Shown in pieces: positions 51,735 to 61,166 of a stretch of DNA of 64,000 nucleotides. The stretch is from Paraburkholderia phytofirmans PsJN (GTDB lineage: Bacteria > Pseudomonadota > Gammaproteobacteria > Burkholderiales > Burkholderiaceae). Location: the NCBI RefSeq assembly GCF_000020125.1, contig NC_010676.1:2232001-2296000 (forward strand). Direction: 5' to 3'. Below the pieces are notes generated by a model. It was not told the origin of the DNA. It saw only the letters and a list, made by a program, of their open reading frames with translations, and did no database searches. A program made the position numbers and the translations under genes. Positions within the stretch are counted from its first letter, which is position 1. Every line of letters starts with the position of its first letter.

Positions 51735-52286
51735 TCAGGTTCTCGCAGGAGAGACGCACGCATGCCGCGCGTCGTTTTTCGTAGGAACATCACAACATTA
51801 AAACGTTCCCAGCGAGCCTGTGCGGTCCGCCCGCGCGCGCTGACAACCTGCCTCTAATTTCAAATCGCGTGGCGGCGATTTGAAATTACGTTGTTGGCGT
51901 GCGGTAATACTGAGTCATCACGTCTTCGGTTCGCGGCAAGATTTGCGGCATTAACTCGCCGGACGCGCATGCGCTCGGTAATCAGCGCGGAAAATAAATC
52001 GCTGGATGCTATGCGCGATTTTTTTTGCTTTTTTTCATCGTAGGATGGTTTCATGCACGCCCGTCGGAGCTCGCGCGTTTCGCGCGATGCCACCTTTCGA
52101 CGGCGGCCACTCATGTGGACCGGACACGCGGCCGGCCGATCCGCGATCGGCCGACACGCCGAGCGTCATTGCGACGCCTTCTATTCGCCACGGCCGACCC
52201 GAGCGTCACCGATGCGCGCCGGTCCTTCCACTACCGCCCAGAACGGCTGCGCTGCGCGCGCCGCCTTCGCACTGGAAGACGACCAC
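51735..52286. other. Divergent region between two acyltransferase genes
   Basis: A 552-bp region between the OpgC-like gene (minus) and the acyltransferase-3 gene (plus). It holds a long perfect inverted repeat (51856-51887). The in-frame extension of the right-hand gene back to 52053 has no ribosome-binding site and an Arg-rich, non-homologous sequence, so I leave it non-coding. Confidence 0.5.
51856..51887. promoter_or_regulatory. Perfect 13-bp inverted repeat in a divergent promoter region
   Basis: AATTTCAAATCGC (51856-51868) and GCGATTTGAAATT (51875-51887) are perfect inverted repeats around a 6-nt spacer. It lies 121 bp upstream of the OpgC-like gene and 400 bp upstream of the other acyltransferase. 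No T-run flanks it, so an operator or an RNA hairpin is more likely than a terminator. Confidence 0.6.
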
Positions 52287-53483
52287 ATGAACCACAGAAT
52301 TGCCGGCTTCGACGGATTGCGCGCGATCGCAGTCCTGATGGTATTTTTTCAGCACCGATTGTTCGGCGACATCGGCGAGATCGGTCATCTCGGCGTATGG
52401 ATCTTTTTCGCGCTGAGCGGTTTTCTGATCATCGGCATTCTTGCCGCGCAACGCGCGCGCATTGAAAGCGGCGCCAGTCGATTCGGCGCTGAATTAAAGC
52501 GCTTTCTGTTTCGCCGTACCCTGCGCATTTTTCCGATTTACTACCTGATGCTGGTGGTGATGTGTGTGCTGATGGCATTCGGCATGGCGAGTCCCGAACT
52601 GGCGAGCGGCATGCCGTTTCATTTCGCCTATCTGTCGAATATATGGATCGGCTCCGTGCTGCACTATTGGCCAGGGCGCTACTCGCATTTGTGGAGCCTC
52701 GCGATCGAAGAGCAGTTCTATCTCCTGTTCGCGCCGCTCCTGTTGTTGCTTGCCGCACGCCGGCATCGCGCGGTGTGTCTCGCGATCATCGCGGCCGGGC
52801 TTGTTTCGCTGCTCGCCATGCGCGCGGCGCATTGGCAGGAAATCACCATTTACACGCACCCGCTGACGAACTTCTGGTTGCTGGCGTTGGGTGGCATTGG
52901 CGGCTTGATGATCGCGGGACAAGCGAGCCGCTTGCGAGGCTGGCTCGGGCACGGCGCGACGCTCTTCGCGCTGAGTCTCGCGCTGGTGGGCTTCTGCGCG
53001 ACCGAACCGATGTGGAGCGAGGTGGACAGTGCGCTGCTGTTCACCCTGGTCAATGCTTCGTACGGCGTGTGCATCGCGGCGCTGGTGTGTTCGATTGCCT
53101 GCTGCCGCAACGCCGTCGTGATCGGCCTGCTGGAAACGGGCTGGCTGGTGAGCTTCGGGCGAATCAGCTATGGCTTTTACCTCTATCACAACCTGATCCC
53201 CGACCTGACTCGCAACCATCACGCCGCGGCGCTCTTCGGCGGCACGGTGCCTGTGTGGGCGCACGTCGTTGGCATCGCCGGGTCGTTTGTCATTTCGCTC
53301 GGTATGGCGATGCTGTCGTGGCGGTTGATCGAAGAGCCGATCCTTCGTTTGAAGACGCGGCCTGCGCCGGCGGCGGCCACGACGCCCACTCACGCGTACA
53401 CGTCGACGCCGACGCCGCCCTCGCGTCGTGAGCAGGCGGAGCATTCGTCGAGGAACGAAAGCGCCGCATCGGACGCGGTCTGA
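52287..53483 (+). CDS. Acyltransferase family 3 membrane protein
   Basis: A 398-residue integral membrane O-acyltransferase with 10-11 hydrophobic segments. GFDGLRAIAVLMVFFQHRLFG at the start contains the family His-Arg pair region, FRRTLRIFPIYYLML is the second landmark, and LWSLAIEEQFYLLFAPLLL the third. ATG 52287 has a GGAAG site upstream. Members acetylate or succinylate surface polysaccharides and lipids. The Thr/Pro-rich C-terminal 45 residues are low complexity. It is divergent from the OpgC-like acyltransferase. Confidence 0.9.
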   Translation: MNHRIAGFDGLRAIAVLMVFFQHRLFGDIGEIGHLGVWIFFALSGFLIIGILAAQRARIESGASRFGAELKRFLFRRTLRIFPIYYLMLVVMCVLMAFGMASPELASGMPFHFAYLSNIWIGSVLHYWPGRYSHLWSLAIEEQFYLLFAPLLLLLAARRHRAVCLAIIAAGLVSLLAMRAAHWQEITIYTHPLTNFWLLALGGIGGLMIAGQASRLRGWLGHGATLFALSLALVGFCATEPMWSEVDSALLFTLVNASYGVCIAALVCSIACCRNAVVIGLLETGWLVSFGRISYGFYLYHNLIPDLTRNHHAAALFGGTVPVWAHVVGIAGSFVISLGMAMLSWRLIEEPILRLKTRPAPAAATTPTHAYTSTPTPPSRREQAEHSSRNESAASDAV

Positions 53484-53689
53484 CGCCACCCGCGCATTAC
53501 GTTTTGCCTGCATGCGGCGCCAGCGAGAGCACGGTATCATGCGGCCTCACTGAGCCGGCTGCTTCCGATCTTGCGTGACCCGCGGACATCGAACTGGCCG
53601 AACGATAACAACAAGCCACCGCCCGCGCGCTGTCCGGTCCATCCGAACCGCGCGGCCGGCTCGCGGTTTCCAACACGCGCTGTCCAACC

Positions 53690-54484
53690 ATGTCTCATTT
53701 CACTTTCGCCGGCGGCGTGCTTGGCGCGGGCCTGCAGGCGCTCAACCTCTATGCGTTGCTCGGCATCGTTGCCGCGCTCCTGCTGGGCGGAATGGTCAAG
53801 GGCGTGGTCAGCATCGGCGTGCCGCTCGTGGCCATGCCGATCCTGAGCCACTTCCTGCCGATCAAGGAAGCCGTTCTTCTGCTGTCGATGCCGATCATCC
53901 TCGGCAATATTCCGCAGGCGCTCGAAGGCGGCGAACTCCTGCCGACCGTCAGGCGCATCGCCGCGCCGTTGATCGGCACGGTGATCGGCAACATCGTCGG
54001 TGTGACCGTATTGATTTCGCTGGCGCCGCATCGCGCGCAAGCGGCCGCCGGCGCCTTGCTGATGATCGCAGCACTGCTGTTGCTCGCCTCGCCGCGGCTG
54101 ACGCTCTCGCCGACGTGGGCCAAGCCGGCCGGGTTCGTACTTGGATTCGGCGCGGCGTTGATGGAAAGCATTGCTTCGGTGCCCGGCCCCTTGCTCGCAA
54201 TGTATCTGATCGCCACGGGCGCGACGGGCAAAGCATTTACGAAGCAGATCGCCATCATTCTGGTGGTGTCGATCATCACGCTCGTCGCGACGTTCAGCGG
54301 CGGAGCGCATGCCAGTTGGACGGACCTGGCCATCTCCGCCTGCGCGAGCGTGCCGGTGATCGCGGGCATGCTGCTGGTGCGGCCCTTGCGCGACCGCTTG
54401 CCGCCCTCCGCGTTCCGGATTCTGGTGCTCGTGTTCGTAGTGGCCGCCGCCGCGCAGATGATCTGGAAATCCGGCGTTCTATAA
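53690..54484 (+). CDS. TauE/SafE family sulfite/anion permease
   Basis: A 264-residue membrane protein with seven to eight hydrophobic segments. KGVVSIGVPLVAMPIL in the first repeat and GFGAALMESIASVPGPLLAMYL in the second are the paired family motifs. Such proteins export sulfite, sulfonates or similar anions. ATG 53690 lies 206 bp after the acyltransferase gene. No sulfonate genes are adjacent. Confidence 0.88.
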   Translation: MSHFTFAGGVLGAGLQALNLYALLGIVAALLLGGMVKGVVSIGVPLVAMPILSHFLPIKEAVLLLSMPIILGNIPQALEGGELLPTVRRIAAPLIGTVIGNIVGVTVLISLAPHRAQAAAGALLMIAALLLLASPRLTLSPTWAKPAGFVLGFGAALMESIASVPGPLLAMYLIATGATGKAFTKQIAIILVVSIITLVATFSGGAHASWTDLAISACASVPVIAGMLLVRPLRDRLPPSAFRILVLVFVVAAAAQMIWKSGVL

Positions 54485-54573
54485 GGATCGCACCGTCAGC
54501 GCGCGTTCGAACTGGGCCGTGGTACGCGCATTGCTGCACAACGGTGTACCCCCAACCAACCGGAGAGCCCGTC

Positions 54574-54834
54574 GTGGCAACCATGGCCAATTCCCCGAAC
54601 GAGCAAGAGCACGAGCCCGCGCGAAAGCCCGAGGAAGACCCCGGCAGGCCGCCCACCGAGGTTTCCAAACCGATCGGCGATGCGATCCCCACGCCGGTCG
54701 AACCGGGTCTCGATCAACCGCTGCCCAAAAAAGGCGAAACACTGCCGCCCGCTGACGACGACGACGGCGAGGCACTGGGCGACACCGAGACGCCTCCGGG
54801 CGTCCCGGAGCCCGGCCCATCGGATTTCGCGTAG
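54574..54834 (+). CDS. Small Pro/Glu/Asp-rich disordered protein
   Basis: An 86-residue protein starting at GTG 54574, which has GGAG eight bases upstream; ATG 54583 is in frame but 17 bases away. The sequence is almost all proline, glutamate, aspartate and small residues (EQEHEPARKPEEDPGRPPTE, PADDDDGEALGD) and is predicted disordered. No family is recognised. It lies 90 bp after the permease gene on the same strand. Confidence 0.55.
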   Translation: MATMANSPNEQEHEPARKPEEDPGRPPTEVSKPIGDAIPTPVEPGLDQPLPKKGETLPPADDDDGEALGDTETPPGVPEPGPSDFA

Positions 54835-54848
54835 CTGGTGCGGCCAAT

Positions 54849-54876
54849 AAAAAAGCGGCGCCATAACTGGCGCCGC
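54849..54876 (-). terminator. Rho-independent terminator of the FtsH-like gene
   Basis: A perfect 9-bp stem GCGGCGCCA/TGGCGCCGC (54855-54863 with 54868-54876, loop TAAC) is followed on the minus strand by six T (54854-54849). It lies 39 bp after the FtsH-like stop codon at 54915. On the plus strand it has no T-run. Confidence 0.9.
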
Positions 54877-54914
54877 CCATTGTTTGCGATCGACGCAATC
54901 CGTCGATCATCCGT

Positions 54915-56819
54915 TCAAGCCGCTTCCGGCTCGTGAACGATCTTCAGCGCGCTCTTGTGCTCCTTGATCAACCGGTACACGGTTTCGCCGGGCACGGTTT
55001 CCTGCTCCAGCAATTCGTCCGCAATTGCGCGCAGCACCGGCTCGTACGCATGCAGCAAGCCGTAACATAGTTCGTTCAATTCCTTGAGCAGCACGTTCGC
55101 GTGCTCGATAGCGCTCTTCATTTGCAGACCCGCGTACTGCGACGGCAGCGCCGCGAGGCTGAACAGATCGCCGTCGCTGTTGAAACCGAATTTCGACACC
55201 ATGTCGAGGCTGATACGCGACGCTTCCTGCAGATCCGAAGCGGCGCCGCTCGATGCTTCGGAGAACGTTAGAATTTCCGCGTTGCGGCCGCCGAGCAAAA
55301 CCTGGATTTCGTTGCGGATCTCGGTCTCGCGGTACAGGTGCTTGTCCTGCGCTTTCGTGATCAGCGCCACACCGAGCGCACCGCCGCGCGGCAAAATCGT
55401 GACCTCTTCCAGCACGCCCGTGCCGAGCAGTGCGGCGACGAGACCGTGCCCCGCTTCGTGCACCGCGATACGCGTGCGTTCGTCTTCGCTCAATGCGCGC
55501 TCGGCGCCGCTCACGTCGCCGATCCGCGCAATCTTGATCGCTTCCATGAAATGCTTCGAGGTGATTTCGGTGTCGCCCGACTTACGCGCGACGAGCCCCG
55601 CCTGATTCACCACCATCGCGACCGTTGCCGGCGACAAACCCGTGGTCAGCCGCGCCAGTTGATCGTAGTCGATGTCGGCGGCTTTCGACTTCAGTTTCTC
55701 CGCGTAGAAACGGAAAATCTTCGCGCGGTCTTCGCGATCGGGCAAACGGACCTGCACGGTGCGATCGAAGCGGCCCGGGCGGCGCAATGCCTCGTCCAGA
55801 TTGTCGGGGTGATTGGTCGCCGCGACGATGATCACGCCTTCGTTCGAAGCGAAGCCATCCATTTCCGCCAGCAGTTGATTGATGATGCGATTGCTCTCGG
55901 CTTCGACCGGACCGCTGCCCGTATCCGTGCGCTTGGCGAGCCCGTCGGCTTCGTCGATGAAGATCACGGTGGGCGCATTCTTGCGCGCCAGTTCGAACAG
56001 ATGCTTGACCTTCTGGATGCCGACGCCGTAATACTTCGCGCTGAAATAGCTGCCCGTGATCGAGATGAAGTTCGCGCCGCACTCGCCGGCCAGCGCCTGC
56101 GCAAGCCGCGTCTTGCCGACGCCCGGACCGCCTACCATCAGAATGCCGCACGGCGCGCGCACGCCCATCGACGTGAATTGTTTCGGGTCGGACAGATAGC
56201 CGCGAATGTCCGCGAGCGCCGTCTTCGCTTCGCCCGCACCGATCACGTCGTCGAAACGCAGTGCGGGCGCCCTCGCGAGCAGCGTCGCGCCGCCGCGCAT
56301 TTCGCGGCGCATGAACCACACCATGCCGCCAACCAGCAGCAGCGGCAGCAGCACGCTGATGGCGTCGCGCACCTGATCGAACACCTGCACCCAGCGCGAG
56401 CCGCCGGTTTGAATATCCGCATCGGGAAGCCAGACGAGTTGATACGCGGCGGCTTCGTCGGCCTTCGGCTCGCCGAGCAGCAGCGCATGCGAGAACGTCG
56501 CGTTATGGTCGGTGACGAAGTATTTCGTGCCGTCGCGCTTCGAGATCAAAATCGCGTTGGGACTCACGCCGATCGCGGCAACCTTCGCGTCGTGAATATC
56601 GCGCAGCATTTGCGAGGCGTCTTTTTCTTCGTGCGTCCATGCCGAGGAATCGTGGCGCATCTGGCTCGCGACACCGGTCAGCGCAGGCGCGACCTGCGCG
56701 GCGCGCTGCTGGTAATGCCACACGCCGAATGCGAGCAGCACTGCGATCAGCGCGGCCGCCACCGAGATGGCGATCTTGCGCGTGCGTCTTTTACCAAGCG
56801 AATTGTTTCCCGGCTTCAT
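54915..56819 (-). CDS. FtsH-like AAA+ membrane metalloprotease (accessory paralogue)
   Basis: A 634-residue inner-membrane protease. Two membrane segments (about 14-34 and 155-170) flank a periplasmic domain of about 115 residues. The AAA+ domain has Walker A GGPGVGKT (230-237, against GPPGTGKT in housekeeping FtsH), pore loop KYYGVG (262-267), Walker B FIDEAD and the RRPGRFDR second-region fingers. The zinc site is HEAGH at 454-458 with a third ligand Asp529. The C-terminus lacks the usual glycine-rich FtsH tail. It is likely a specialised paralogue beside the essential FtsH encoded elsewhere. Confidence 0.92.
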   Translation of the reverse strand: MKPGNNSLGKRRTRKIAISVAAALIAVLLAFGVWHYQQRAAQVAPALTGVASQMRHDSSAWTHEEKDASQMLRDIHDAKVAAIGVSPNAILISKRDGTKYFVTDHNATFSHALLLGEPKADEAAAYQLVWLPDADIQTGGSRWVQVFDQVRDAISVLLPLLLVGGMVWFMRREMRGGATLLARAPALRFDDVIGAGEAKTALADIRGYLSDPKQFTSMGVRAPCGILMVGGPGVGKTRLAQALAGECGANFISITGSYFSAKYYGVGIQKVKHLFELARKNAPTVIFIDEADGLAKRTDTGSGPVEAESNRIINQLLAEMDGFASNEGVIIVAATNHPDNLDEALRRPGRFDRTVQVRLPDREDRAKIFRFYAEKLKSKAADIDYDQLARLTTGLSPATVAMVVNQAGLVARKSGDTEITSKHFMEAIKIARIGDVSGAERALSEDERTRIAVHEAGHGLVAALLGTGVLEEVTILPRGGALGVALITKAQDKHLYRETEIRNEIQVLLGGRNAEILTFSEASSGAASDLQEASRISLDMVSKFGFNSDGDLFSLAALPSQYAGLQMKSAIEHANVLLKELNELCYGLLHAYEPVLRAIADELLEQETVPGETVYRLIKEHKSALKIVHEPEAA

Positions 56820-57350
56820 GAGTCACTTCCAAAAACGGGCTCAAAGCGAGCCCCGATACTTGTCAAAGTTCAGATGGGCAGAGGTTGGCGGAGGGGAATC
56901 GACTGATGCGACACCATGCATAACCGGAAGACAGGACAGCCAACCATACGTCCCTTTTAGCAACGTGCACACGGCCAGTATGCCGTGCAGCCGCTTCTTC
57001 CAAATCGCAGAAAAGGCCTAGTTCTACAGTCTATCCGGCGTTTTCGAGCCGCCGGATTTTGGGGAGCGAGCGCTGTGAGCAGCGCGCTACGACCGTGCTC
57101 CGGCGCACAGTTTACCAGCGCTAAATTCATTGCGTATCCGACATATCTACTATTAACCGCTCCCTATTTAAATCGGTCAGAATTACTGAATATCGACTTG
57201 TCGCGCCGGTCTATCCTCCGACGAAAAAATAGCCGCTGCGATCGCGCTCATCTGCATCTACTCTAAAAAGACCGCCGCGGATGCAGGTTCGATGCGGCGA
57301 GTCGCACAATCCTGTGCACCACCGCCGCGCGACACGATGGGAGGACCTCC
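56820..57350. other. Divergent region between FtsH-like and nitronate monooxygenase genes
   Basis: A 531-bp region with no recognisable gene. The part around 57120-57240 is moderately AT-rich and probably holds the promoter of the monooxygenase gene, whose GGGAGGACC ribosome-binding site is at 57340-57348. I see no repeat or RNA gene. Confidence 0.5.
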
Positions 57351-58376
57351 ATGCAGGACAACACGCCGGTATTCGACACAGCGCTGACCCGTTTGCTCGG
57401 TTGTCGGCATCCCGTCATTTCAGCCGGCATGGGCGGCCCGGCGCGCGCCGAGTTGGCGGTCGCCGTCTCTGAAGCCGGCGGCTTTGGCCTGCTCGGCATG
57501 GTTGGCGAAGCACCGGAGGTGATCGAGTGCGAGATCGCCGCCGTGCGCGCGACGACGAGCCAACCGTTCGGCGTCAACCTCATTCCTTTCCGGACGGACC
57601 CCGCGCTGCTCGATGCGCAACTCGACGTGTGCCGCGCGGCGCAGGTGCCGGCCATGTGCTTCTTCTGGAACGTCATGCCGGACGTGGTGAAACGCGCTAA
57701 AGACGCCGGCGCGCTCGTCCTCTGGCAAGTCGGCTCGCTCGACGAGGCGCTCGCCGCGCAGCAGGCCGGTGTGGACGCCGTCATCGCGCAAGGTGTGGAA
57801 GCCGGCGGCCATGTGCGCGGGCGCATCGGCATCATGGCGCTGCTGCCGGAACTCACGCAGCGTTTGCATGTGCCAGTGGTGGCCTCCGGCGGCTTCGCGA
57901 CCGGTGGCGGGCTGATTGCCGCACTCGCGCTCGGCGCGGCGGGCATTCACTGCGGCACGCTATTCGTCGCGACGCATGAGTCTTTCGCGCACGACTATCA
58001 CAAGCAACGGATCGTCGATGCCCGCGCGGGCGACACCGTGCATACCGACGTCTACGCGATCAACTGGCCGCCGGGCTCGCCAGTGCGCGTGCTGGCGAAC
58101 AGCGTGACGCGCGAGGCCGGCGACCATCTGTTCGGCAATCATCCCCACGTGTTGCCGCGCGAAGAAATCGCGCACGACGACCAAGGGCCGATCTACAAAT
58201 TCAGCACGATCTCCCCGCTACGCGATACGGTGGGCGATATGGAAAAAATGGCGCTGTTCGCGGGGGAATCGTCGGCGCTGGTCGAGCGGTGCGCACCGGC
58301 GGCGGAAGTTATCGCCCGGCTCATGAACGAGGCGGCGGACGCGGCGGCGCGGGTCCGCGCCGCAAGTGCGCACTGA
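57351..58376 (+). CDS. Nitronate monooxygenase family protein
   Basis: A 341-residue FMN-dependent oxygenase. HPVISAGMGGPARAELAVAVSEAGGFG near the N-terminus, IAQGVEAGGHVRG with the conserved histidine, and VVASGGFATGGGLIAALALGAAGIHCGTLFVAT form the FMN-binding barrel of the 2-nitropropane dioxygenase family. Members detoxify alkyl nitronates such as propionate-3-nitronate. ATG 57351 follows GGGAGG. It is monocistronic, with a short GC hairpin but no T-run downstream. Confidence 0.9.
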   Translation: MQDNTPVFDTALTRLLGCRHPVISAGMGGPARAELAVAVSEAGGFGLLGMVGEAPEVIECEIAAVRATTSQPFGVNLIPFRTDPALLDAQLDVCRAAQVPAMCFFWNVMPDVVKRAKDAGALVLWQVGSLDEALAAQQAGVDAVIAQGVEAGGHVRGRIGIMALLPELTQRLHVPVVASGGFATGGGLIAALALGAAGIHCGTLFVATHESFAHDYHKQRIVDARAGDTVHTDVYAINWPPGSPVRVLANSVTREAGDHLFGNHPHVLPREEIAHDDQGPIYKFSTISPLRDTVGDMEKMALFAGESSALVERCAPAAEVIARLMNEAADAAARVRAASAH

Positions 58377-58571
58377 CAGTCAAGCGTTGGGGAGGTGCGA
58401 CGGGCCTCATCGGGCCCGTTCGCATCGTCACCGGTTGCTCTCTCAGGCTCGCGCAGAGCCTTTATCAATTCCCCTGAATGCGGCGCCGACAAGTCCGCTT
58501 CACGCATTCGCCCGGCGGAATACGTCCTTCGCGTTACTCAAGCCGCGTCAGGCTGCCTGAGGACAACACGG

Positions 58572-59843
58572 CTACCAGGTCGCTCCCAAGGCAACAGCGC
58601 CTAATGCAGTCACCAACGCAGGCAGCGTCACGACGACACCCAGCTTGAGAAAAGACCACGCAGTCACTTCGATACCGTCCCGGCGCAGGGCCGTCAGCCA
58701 GAGAATGGTGGCGAGCGAGCCCGTGACCGAGAAGTTCGGACCGAGGTCGACGCCTATCAGGACCGCACTCGCGACAGGCGTGGGTGCATGAGCGGCCGTG
58801 AGCGCTGAGCCGGCTATCAGGCCAGCCGGCAGGTTATTGATGAGATTGCAGGCGACAGCCATGACGGCACCGGAAATCCAGCCCGCGTGAGTGGGGATAG
58901 TTGTCGAAGCGGTCCTGACGACAGCGGCCAGATTTGCTATCACGCCTGTGCGCTGAAGACCCTCGACCAGAACGAAAAGTCCGGCGACCAGTGGGAGGAC
59001 CGCCCAGGAAATCTCGCCAAGATGCGCGCCGAGAAACTTCCGCTTAAGGATGCAGATGGCCAAAAAGAGCACCAGCCCGGCGCAGAAAGTCGGCAGGCCA
59101 AGGGATACATCGAGCGCCGACGCGCCCAGCATCACGATAGCCATCACGGCGATGCCGAGGCCCGTCGCTTTGCCTGCCGCCGACAGCCTGGGAACCTCGA
59201 CCTCGGATTCAATCTGCTGCGTGAGTTCCTGCCGCTGCATGAAACGCAGCGCCAGATAGGTGGCGACAATGCTCAACACCGACGGTACGGCGAAACGACC
59301 GAGCCAGCTCAGCAGCGTCGGCATACGGTCCTGAAAGATGACCAGATTCGCAGGGTTTGAGATGGGCAAGACGAAACTCGCGGCGTTCGCAATGAAGGCG
59401 CAAATGTAGAGATACGGCAGAGGCTTCTCTGCCTTGACGACGTGGGCAACAGCGAGCACCGCGGGTGTCAGCACGACTGCGGTCGCGTCGTTGGACATGA
59501 AGACAGTCACGATAGTACCGACGCAGTACATCAGAAAGAACAGCTTCTTCGCCGAGCCTGCAGCGCGTTTCGCAGCAAGTGCAGCCAGGTAGTCGAACAG
59601 CCCCTCCTTGCGGGCAAGCTCGGACGCTACCATCATGCCGGTCAGAAACAGGTAGACGTCGAGGCCCTTGCCGACCGCCGCAAGTGCGTCGGACCATGAC
59701 AGCATCCCAAGCCCGCATAGGGCAAGTGCGCCAAGCACCGCCCACACTGCTTCAGGAAGCCTGAACGGCCGGGTGATGACGCCGAGCGTTGAGAGCGCGG
59801 CGATAGCCCAGACGGACACAGGGGAACTCAGCAATGCATTCAT
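58572..59843 (-). CDS. ArsB/NhaD-type membrane permease
   Basis: A 423-residue integral membrane protein with about 11 hydrophobic segments in an inverted-repeat layout. The paired FMSNDATAVVLTPAVLAV and ACNLINNLPAGLIAGSAL blocks match the ion-transporter superfamily members ArsB and NhaD. It would move an anion such as arsenite, or sodium, across the inner membrane. arsR and arsC are absent. It is the last gene of the five-gene operon, starting 9 bp after the MFS gene. Confidence 0.82.
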   Translation of the reverse strand: MNALLSSPVSVWAIAALSTLGVITRPFRLPEAVWAVLGALALCGLGMLSWSDALAAVGKGLDVYLFLTGMMVASELARKEGLFDYLAALAAKRAAGSAKKLFFLMYCVGTIVTVFMSNDATAVVLTPAVLAVAHVVKAEKPLPYLYICAFIANAASFVLPISNPANLVIFQDRMPTLLSWLGRFAVPSVLSIVATYLALRFMQRQELTQQIESEVEVPRLSAAGKATGLGIAVMAIVMLGASALDVSLGLPTFCAGLVLFLAICILKRKFLGAHLGEISWAVLPLVAGLFVLVEGLQRTGVIANLAAVVRTASTTIPTHAGWISGAVMAVACNLINNLPAGLIAGSALTAAHAPTPVASAVLIGVDLGPNFSVTGSLATILWLTALRRDGIEVTAWSFLKLGVVVTLPALVTALGAVALGATW

Positions 59844-59852
59844 TTTTTCCAG

Positions 59853-61166
59853 TCAGTTCGATGTTGGAATGAAGTCTCGGCGCTGCTCGCCCGGCGCCGC
59901 CTTACCCTCCTCGTCCGGTCGCGTTTCCGGCATGAACGCCGCGAAGAACGCGAGTGCCAGCGCGCTGATAGCAGCCAGGGTCAGAAATCCAGCCGTAAAA
60001 CCAAATTTCTCGACGACATATCCCCCGGTGACGTTACTGAGCGCAGCGCCGATTCCCACCGCAAGCGCCATGAGGCCCTGAGCGAGATTGAACCGTCCGG
60101 TGCCGCGCATCAGGTCAGACGCTATGACGACCCCAATAACACCAAAAATGCCGGCGGCGACGCCGTCGAGCAACTGAATCGCCACCACGGCATAGGGACT
60201 GCTCGTCATCGAGAACAGCACACCCCGGACCGGCAGTACAGCCAGTGCGACCAGGAAAATCTTCTTGCGCCCAACCCCTTTGTACAGGGCATGGCCCACG
60301 GCCGCGGCGACCGCGACCATCACGAGTTGTGCAGCGATAACACAGGCGCTTAGTGCGATGACATCCATTCCTGGATGGACCTTTGCAATGACCTGGCCCG
60401 CGAGCGGCAGCATCGCGGCATTGCCGAAGTGAAAAAGGACGACCGAGATGATGAACACCTTGAGGTCGCGCTTTTTCCATAGCGCCGAAAACGGCATGGG
60501 GCTGGTGTGCCCCTTCGTCTCCGACGGCTTTTCGGCGCCACGGGCGAGCTCGTGGTCAATTTCCTTCGGCTTGATCAGCAGAACCACGAGCGCGCTTGCC
60601 ACTGCAAATCCGCAGATAAGATAGAACAGCCAGATAACCCCGACGTACTGTCCCAGAGCGCCCGCCAGAACAGCCGCCGTGAAATTCCCGGCGTGATTGA
60701 ACCCTTCGTTGCGGCTTATCCGGGCAGGCAGCAGCCGGTGTCCCACCACGCCGAGACTCAATGCCGCGAGACAAGGTGGAATGATGGCCGAGGCTGCACC
60801 GAGCGTAATTTGCGCGGCGAGCACGGTCGGCAGTTTCGGGAAGAAGGCAATCAGAAGACATCCCGCGCCGACCAGCAGACCTGAAATCGCAATGAGCAGG
60901 CGCTTGACTCGGACCGCGTCCACCAGTAACCCCGCCGGAATCTGGCAGATAGCCGCGGCAACACCGCTGGCCGCCATGACCAGACCGATGTTGCCCGAGC
61001 CCCAGTGTTGGGTGCCTTTCAGATAGACGGACAGGAAGGGGCCGAGGCCGTCCCGCACGTCGGCCATCAGGAAATTTAACCCGTCGAGCCCGCGCAGGCT
61101 GCGTGACGACGGGGACTTCGGCGCTTCGTCGTCAGCCGGCGGCTGCTCTGACCGCGGGCTCACCAC
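59853..61166 (-). CDS. MFS transporter
   Basis: A 437-residue major facilitator with 12 membrane segments. It begins LNFLMADVRDGLGPFLSVYL, a pattern seen in one branch of uncharacterised MFS proteins, and has AGLLVDAVRVKRLLI in loop 2-3. The frame starts with tandem GTG codons (61166, 61163); the second overlaps the phosphoesterase stop as GTGA, so translation is coupled. Substrate unknown. Fourth gene of the operon. Confidence 0.85.
   Translation of the reverse strand: MVSPRSEQPPADDEAPKSPSSRSLRGLDGLNFLMADVRDGLGPFLSVYLKGTQHWGSGNIGLVMAASGVAAAICQIPAGLLVDAVRVKRLLIAISGLLVGAGCLLIAFFPKLPTVLAAQITLGAASAIIPPCLAALSLGVVGHRLLPARISRNEGFNHAGNFTAAVLAGALGQYVGVIWLFYLICGFAVASALVVLLIKPKEIDHELARGAEKPSETKGHTSPMPFSALWKKRDLKVFIISVVLFHFGNAAMLPLAGQVIAKVHPGMDVIALSACVIAAQLVMVAVAAAVGHALYKGVGRKKIFLVALAVLPVRGVLFSMTSSPYAVVAIQLLDGVAAGIFGVIGVVIASDLMRGTGRFNLAQGLMALAVGIGAALSNVTGGYVVEKFGFTAGFLTLAAISALALAFFAAFMPETRPDEEGKAAPGEQRRDFIPTSN

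Noticed and set aside
52053..52286. 78-codon N-terminal extension of the acyltransferase-3 protein
   Set aside because: No ribosome-binding site at 52053 and an Arg-rich sequence unlike the family, which begins at the DGLRAIAVL region.
55338..56906. 522-codon open frame on the plus strand
   Set aside because: Antisense to the FtsH-like protease, which has all AAA+ and zinc motifs.
58400..58419. ACGGGCC/GGCCCGT hairpin after the nitronate monooxygenase gene
   Set aside because: Only 7 bp and no T-run; too weak to call a terminator.
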